A DNA stretch of 7,165 nt from CAZEBW01 sp964510205 (GTDB taxonomy: Bacteria; Chloroflexota; Anaerolineae; VGOG01), in assembly GCA_964510205.1 (NCBI GenBank), contig CAZEBW010000128.1, positions 1 through 7,165 of the forward strand, given 5' to 3'. Shown here in pieces: positions 5,533-7,165 of this stretch. Numbering within the stretch: the stretch's first letter is position 1; each line of letters begins with the position of its first letter. The position numbers and the translations under genes were made by a program. The notes below the pieces were generated by a model. That model was not told where the DNA came from. It made no database searches and saw only the letters and a list, made by a program, of their open reading frames with translations.

Positions 5533-6150
5533 ATGACGCCTAGACCGGACGTTTCGGAGGAGCGCAAGGCGCAAATCTACGAAGCCGCGCTGGCCTGCTT
5601 CGGTCGCCAGGGCTATCACCGCACAACGATGGACGACATCGTAGCCGAGAGCGGCCTGAGCAAGGGGTCGCTCTATTGGTACTTCGACAGCAAGAAAGAC
5701 CTGTTCCTCTCCCTGTTTCAAGAGGTGATGGGTCAGTTCGGCCAGACGTGGGAAATCATCGTGGCCAACGAGGAGGCCAGCGCCACGGAAAAGCTGCTGG
5801 CCAGCCTGGCGCTTATTCGCATTGAGTTTGAGGAGATGGTCCCCTTTTTCGGCATGATGATGGAGGCCTGGGCGCTGACCCGCCACGACGAGGACGTGGA
5901 GCGTCTGACCCGCGAGCTTTACCAGCCCTACGTGGACATGGTGGCCCGCATCGTCGAAGAGGGCGTGGCCAGCGGCGAGTTCGACGTGGCTTCTCCGCAG
6001 GCGACGGCGCTGGTGATCTTGACCCTCTTTGACGGGATCATGATGGCGCTGAGCACCGGTTTGTGGACCCACGACTGGAACGAGGTCATGGACGCCGCCG
6101 GGGCGCTGGTGCTGCACGGCTTGGGAGCAGAGAGCAATGGCGCCGACTGA
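5533..6150 (+). CDS. TetR/AcrR-family transcriptional repressor
   Basis: A 205-residue DNA-binding protein of typical TetR length. The N-terminal domain has the family pattern: a first helix (residues 9-25), then a helix-turn-helix at about 32-51 (TTMDDIVAESGLSKGSLYWY), followed by FDSKKDLF, the usual link into the ligand domain. The C-terminal domain (about 55-195) is all-helical and variable, with Met/Phe-rich stretches such as FFGMMMEAW that could line a hydrophobic pocket. It has its own ribosome site, GGGAGG (5523-5528). The gene overlaps the ABC ATPase gene by 14 bases. It most likely represses the promoter at 5159-5187 through the dyad at 5192-5219, and so controls its own level and the transporter. 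The E. coli regulator CecR (YbiH), linked to ybhFSR, is a comparable arrangement. The inducer is unknown. Confidence 0.95.
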   Translation: MTPRPDVSEERKAQIYEAALACFGRQGYHRTTMDDIVAESGLSKGSLYWYFDSKKDLFLSLFQEVMGQFGQTWEIIVANEEASATEKLLASLALIRIEFEEMVPFFGMMMEAWALTRHDEDVERLTRELYQPYVDMVARIVEEGVASGEFDVASPQATALVILTLFDGIMMALSTGLWTHDWNEVMDAAGALVLHGLGAESNGAD

Positions 6151-7105
6151 CAAAGGCCAACAGAACCATCGTGTCATTGAGACCGAGAACCTGACCAAGA
6201 GTTTCAAAGACGTCGTCGCCGTGGACGGGCTGAACCTGAGCGTGCAGCAGGGCGAGATCTTCGGCCTGGTGGGTCCCGACGGGGCCGGCAAGACCACCAC
6301 CATTCGCCTGTTGGTAGCCATCATGAATCCCACCGATGGCCGGGCCAGAGTCTTCGGCTACGATACGGTGCAGCAGCCCGAGCCCATCAAGCAGCGTATC
6401 GGCTACATGGCGCAGCGGTTTAACCTCTACGGCGACCTCTCCGTGTGGGAGAACCTCAACTTCTTCGCCGACGTGTTCGAAGTGCGGAGAGAGCGGATCG
6501 AGCGGATCGAGCGGCTGCTGCACTTCGCCCGCCTGACCGAGTTCCGCCACCGGCGGGCGGCGCATCTCTCCGGCGGAATGCAGAAGAAGCTGGCCCTGGC
6601 CTGTACCCTCATCCACACGCCGGAGATCATCTTCCTGGACGAGCCGACCACGGGCGTGGATCCGGTCTCCCGCCGCGAGTTTTGGGACATCCTGACCGAG
6701 CTGCACCTGCAGGGCGTCACCCTCCTGGTCAGCACGCCGTACATGGACGAGGCCGAGCGCTGCTCGCGGGTGGGGCTGATGTACGAAGGGCGGATGATCG
6801 TCTGCGACACGCCGGAGCGGGTGAAGGCCATGACCGAGGGCGAGCTAATCGCCCTGTGGCCCTCCCATGTGCGGCGGGCGCGGGAGGCGCTGGCGGGTCT
6901 GGAAGGCGTCTTGGAGATGCAGACCTTCGGCGACCAGTTGCGCATCTTTGCCCGAGACGCCGACCAGGTGATGGCCCAGGCGCGAGCTGCGCTGGCGGCT
7001 CAGGACATCGAGATGCTGGACGTGCGCCGCACCAGCCCGCGCATGGAGGAAGCGTTCATCTCGCTCATCCGGCGCCGTCAGATGGCAGACCCTAAAGGTT
7101 TCTGA
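6137..7105 (+). CDS. ABC transporter ATP-binding protein, YbhF/DrrA-like
   Basis: The cytoplasmic ATPase subunit of an ABC-2 type exporter, 322 residues. Nucleotide-binding motifs are in order: Walker A GPDGAGKTT (46-54), Q-loop Q93 in GYMAQRF, signature LSGGM (144-148), Walker B IIFLDEP (164-170; catalytic E169) and the D-loop GVDP. The H-loop histidine is replaced by proline (P201 in STPYMDEAE). The GPDGAGKTT Walker A and this H-loop both recall the first nucleotide-binding half of YbhF-type proteins. The C-terminal extension (about 230-322) ends in the DrrA-like segment RRTSPRMEEAFISL. A 9-bp tandem repeat (GAGCGGATC twice, 6491-6508) encodes RIERIER. The gene starts inside the TetR gene, with GGGAG (6123-6127) 9 bases before. 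No permease is in the window; a second ATPase and ABC-2 permeases are expected downstream. Likely substrates are drugs or toxic compounds, by analogy. Confidence 0.93.
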   Translation: MAPTDKGQQNHRVIETENLTKSFKDVVAVDGLNLSVQQGEIFGLVGPDGAGKTTTIRLLVAIMNPTDGRARVFGYDTVQQPEPIKQRIGYMAQRFNLYGDLSVWENLNFFADVFEVRRERIERIERLLHFARLTEFRHRRAAHLSGGMQKKLALACTLIHTPEIIFLDEPTTGVDPVSRREFWDILTELHLQGVTLLVSTPYMDEAERCSRVGLMYEGRMIVCDTPERVKAMTEGELIALWPSHVRRAREALAGLEGVLEMQTFGDQLRIFARDADQVMAQARAALAAQDIEMLDVRRTSPRMEEAFISLIRRRQMADPKGF

Positions 7106-7123
7106 AACCTTTAGCCTGTTTTT
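7092..7123 (+). terminator. Terminator-like hairpin overlapping the ATPase stop codon
   Basis: CTAAAGGTTTC (7092-7102) and GAAACCTTTAG (7104-7114) are perfect reverse complements separated by one base, so a stem of about 9 bp with a small loop will form. Five T (7119-7123) follow after a 4-base gap. The stop codon TGA (7103-7105) is at the tip of the hairpin, so the last residues of the ATPase (PKGF) are encoded by the left arm. The stem is AT-rich and the T-run is short, so some readthrough is likely. The element also resembles dispersed repeats with arms of the AAAGGTTTC type that I associate with Chloroflexota genomes. Confidence 0.6.
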
Positions 7124-7165
7124 CGCACATTACAAACGGAATAGAGAGCGAGGTTTGAGCGACAG

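Noticed and set aside
6333..7095. Long open frames on both strands in other frames over the ABC ATPase
   Set aside because: They are composition-driven shadows (Arg/Ala/Gly/Ser-rich) of a gene with all the expected ABC motifs.

Overview
The window looks like a bacterial chromosomal segment, most likely from a Chloroflexota (Anaerolineae-type) organism. This rests mainly on the DNA topoisomerase I, which carries an N-terminal zinc ribbon of the DUF5679 kind that I associate with that phylum. Short heptamer repeats and a moderately high-GC coding style are consistent. The assignment is an inference, not a database result. All eight protein genes lie on the + strand.

Region 1 (1-1387) is an accessory islet whose codons look less GC-rich than those of its neighbours. 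It holds a probable structured leader RNA and three overlapping genes: two small nucleotidyltransferases of the MNT/MntA type, then a HEPN (HepT/DUF86) RNase-type toxin with an intact R-X4-H-X-Y motif. This is a HepT-MntA (type VII) toxin-antitoxin operon with one extra MNT gene. In the leader, one short segment can pair either with an upstream arm, leaving the ribosome site of the first gene free, or with that ribosome site itself. This is the most interesting signal in the window.

Region 2 (1462-3843) is topA, with the N-terminal zinc ribbon, an unusual insertion of about 25 residues in the core, and three C-terminal four-cysteine clusters. It is followed by about 300 non-coding bases. These contain a heptamer array with an inverted counterpart able to form a hairpin, and then several perfect dyads.

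Region 3 (4152-5162) is a stand-alone DUF2877 gene, the family of AllH from oxamate/allantoin metabolism. Its stop codon is embedded in the next promoter.

Region 4 (5159-7123) is a compact regulated export operon. A consensus promoter (TTGACA, 17 bp, TATAAT) and a dyad operator precede a small membrane protein, a TetR-family repressor and an ABC transporter ATPase of the YbhF/DrrA kind. A terminator-like hairpin overlaps the ATPase stop codon. The likely logic is that the TetR protein binds the operator at the start site, represses its own operon, and releases it when a toxic substrate is present. The permease partners are not in the window and probably lie downstream.
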